From NCBI GenBank assembly GCA_000969725.1, contig JXSR01S034169.1: a stretch of 25,820 nt of DNA; one strand, written 5' to 3'. Under the pieces are notes generated by a model. That model worked only from the letters and a program-made list of their open reading frames with translations. It made no database searches and was not told where the DNA came from. Position 1 is the first letter of the stretch. Each line of letters opens with the position of its first letter. This document shows, piece after piece, positions 25,625-25,820 of the stretch. Source of the stretch: Ophiothrix spiculata. Its lineage: Eukaryota > Echinodermata > Ophiuroidea > Amphilepidida > Ophiotrichidae. The translations under genes and the position numbers were made by a program.

Positions 25625-25781
25625 GTATTCAAACATGCTACAGAGTTGTTCATCGCTAATCAACAACGATGCATCCATGCGTCTGCGTATTTTTTATACC
25701 CGAGTGTGATAAAAATACGTCGACGCATCAGATGCAGAGTTGTTGATTAGCAATGAACAACTCTGTAGCATGTTTGAATAC
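25625..25781. repeat. 157-bp near-perfect hairpin
   Basis: The 43-bp outer arms (gtattcaaacatgctacaga, then gttgttcatcgctaatcaac, at 25625-25667 and inverted at 25739-25781) differ at about one position. Inner arms gatgcatccatgcgtc, then cgtatttttta, pair imperfectly with the inverse on the other side, leaving a loop of about 13 nt around tacccgagtgtga. If transcribed it would form one long stem. Probably a small foldback element. Confidence 0.85.
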
Positions 25782-25820
25782 CTTTCAACAACAAAAATCT
25801 TCCTGAATACGTATAATTAA

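Overview
This is an AT-rich animal nuclear sequence with no prokaryotic gene organisation. It has short exons with canonical GT..AG splice sites separated by long introns, abundant CR1/L2-type LINE remains, a tRNA-derived SINE and many small inverted-repeat (MITE-like) elements. The repertoire (CR1/L2 LINEs, hAT-like MITEs with 8-bp duplications, TTAA-flanked foldbacks, CCCTAA tracts) fits a marine invertebrate, possibly an echinoderm or hemichordate. That assignment is an inference. LAYOUT: (a) 1-10769, minus strand: the first four coding exons of a WDR59 homologue (a GATOR2 subunit in amino-acid signalling to mTORC1) lie at 10769-10713, 6867-6818, 4714-4576 and 1513-1428. They join in frame to about 110 N-terminal residues; the rest of the gene lies beyond base 1. 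The introns hold a CR1-like LINE (2234-3973), a five-unit array of about 140 bp per unit next to the exon 2 donor (6082-6782), a hAT-like MITE with an 8-bp duplication (8354-8688) and several foldback elements. (b) 10770-14477: probable WDR59 promoter side, then gene-free sequence with a nested insertion, a hAT-like MITE (13001-13747) inside an arm of an older TTAA-flanked foldback (12675-13943). (c) 14478-20430: a retrotransposon graveyard on the minus strand. A 3.9-kb L2/CR1-like LINE (15121-18976; N-terminal region, endonuclease, reverse transcriptase; at least four frame disruptions) is inserted into an older LINE reverse-transcriptase fossil. Pieces of that fossil can be followed at 20425-20312, 19940-19775, 19300-18977 and 15119-14873, and a tRNA-like SINE (19941-20311) is inserted into it as well. 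(d) 20553-21806, plus strand: an intact F-box protein gene of 417 codons, with a probable splice acceptor just upstream of its start codon. (e) 21807-25820: no recognised gene, but several MITE-like elements, a 343-bp palindrome whose two strands encode nearly the same peptide (24731-25073) and a 157-bp hairpin (25625-25781). The two real host genes (WDR59 and the F-box gene) show no sign of functional linkage. The dominant biology is successive transposon insertion in introns and intergenic DNA.
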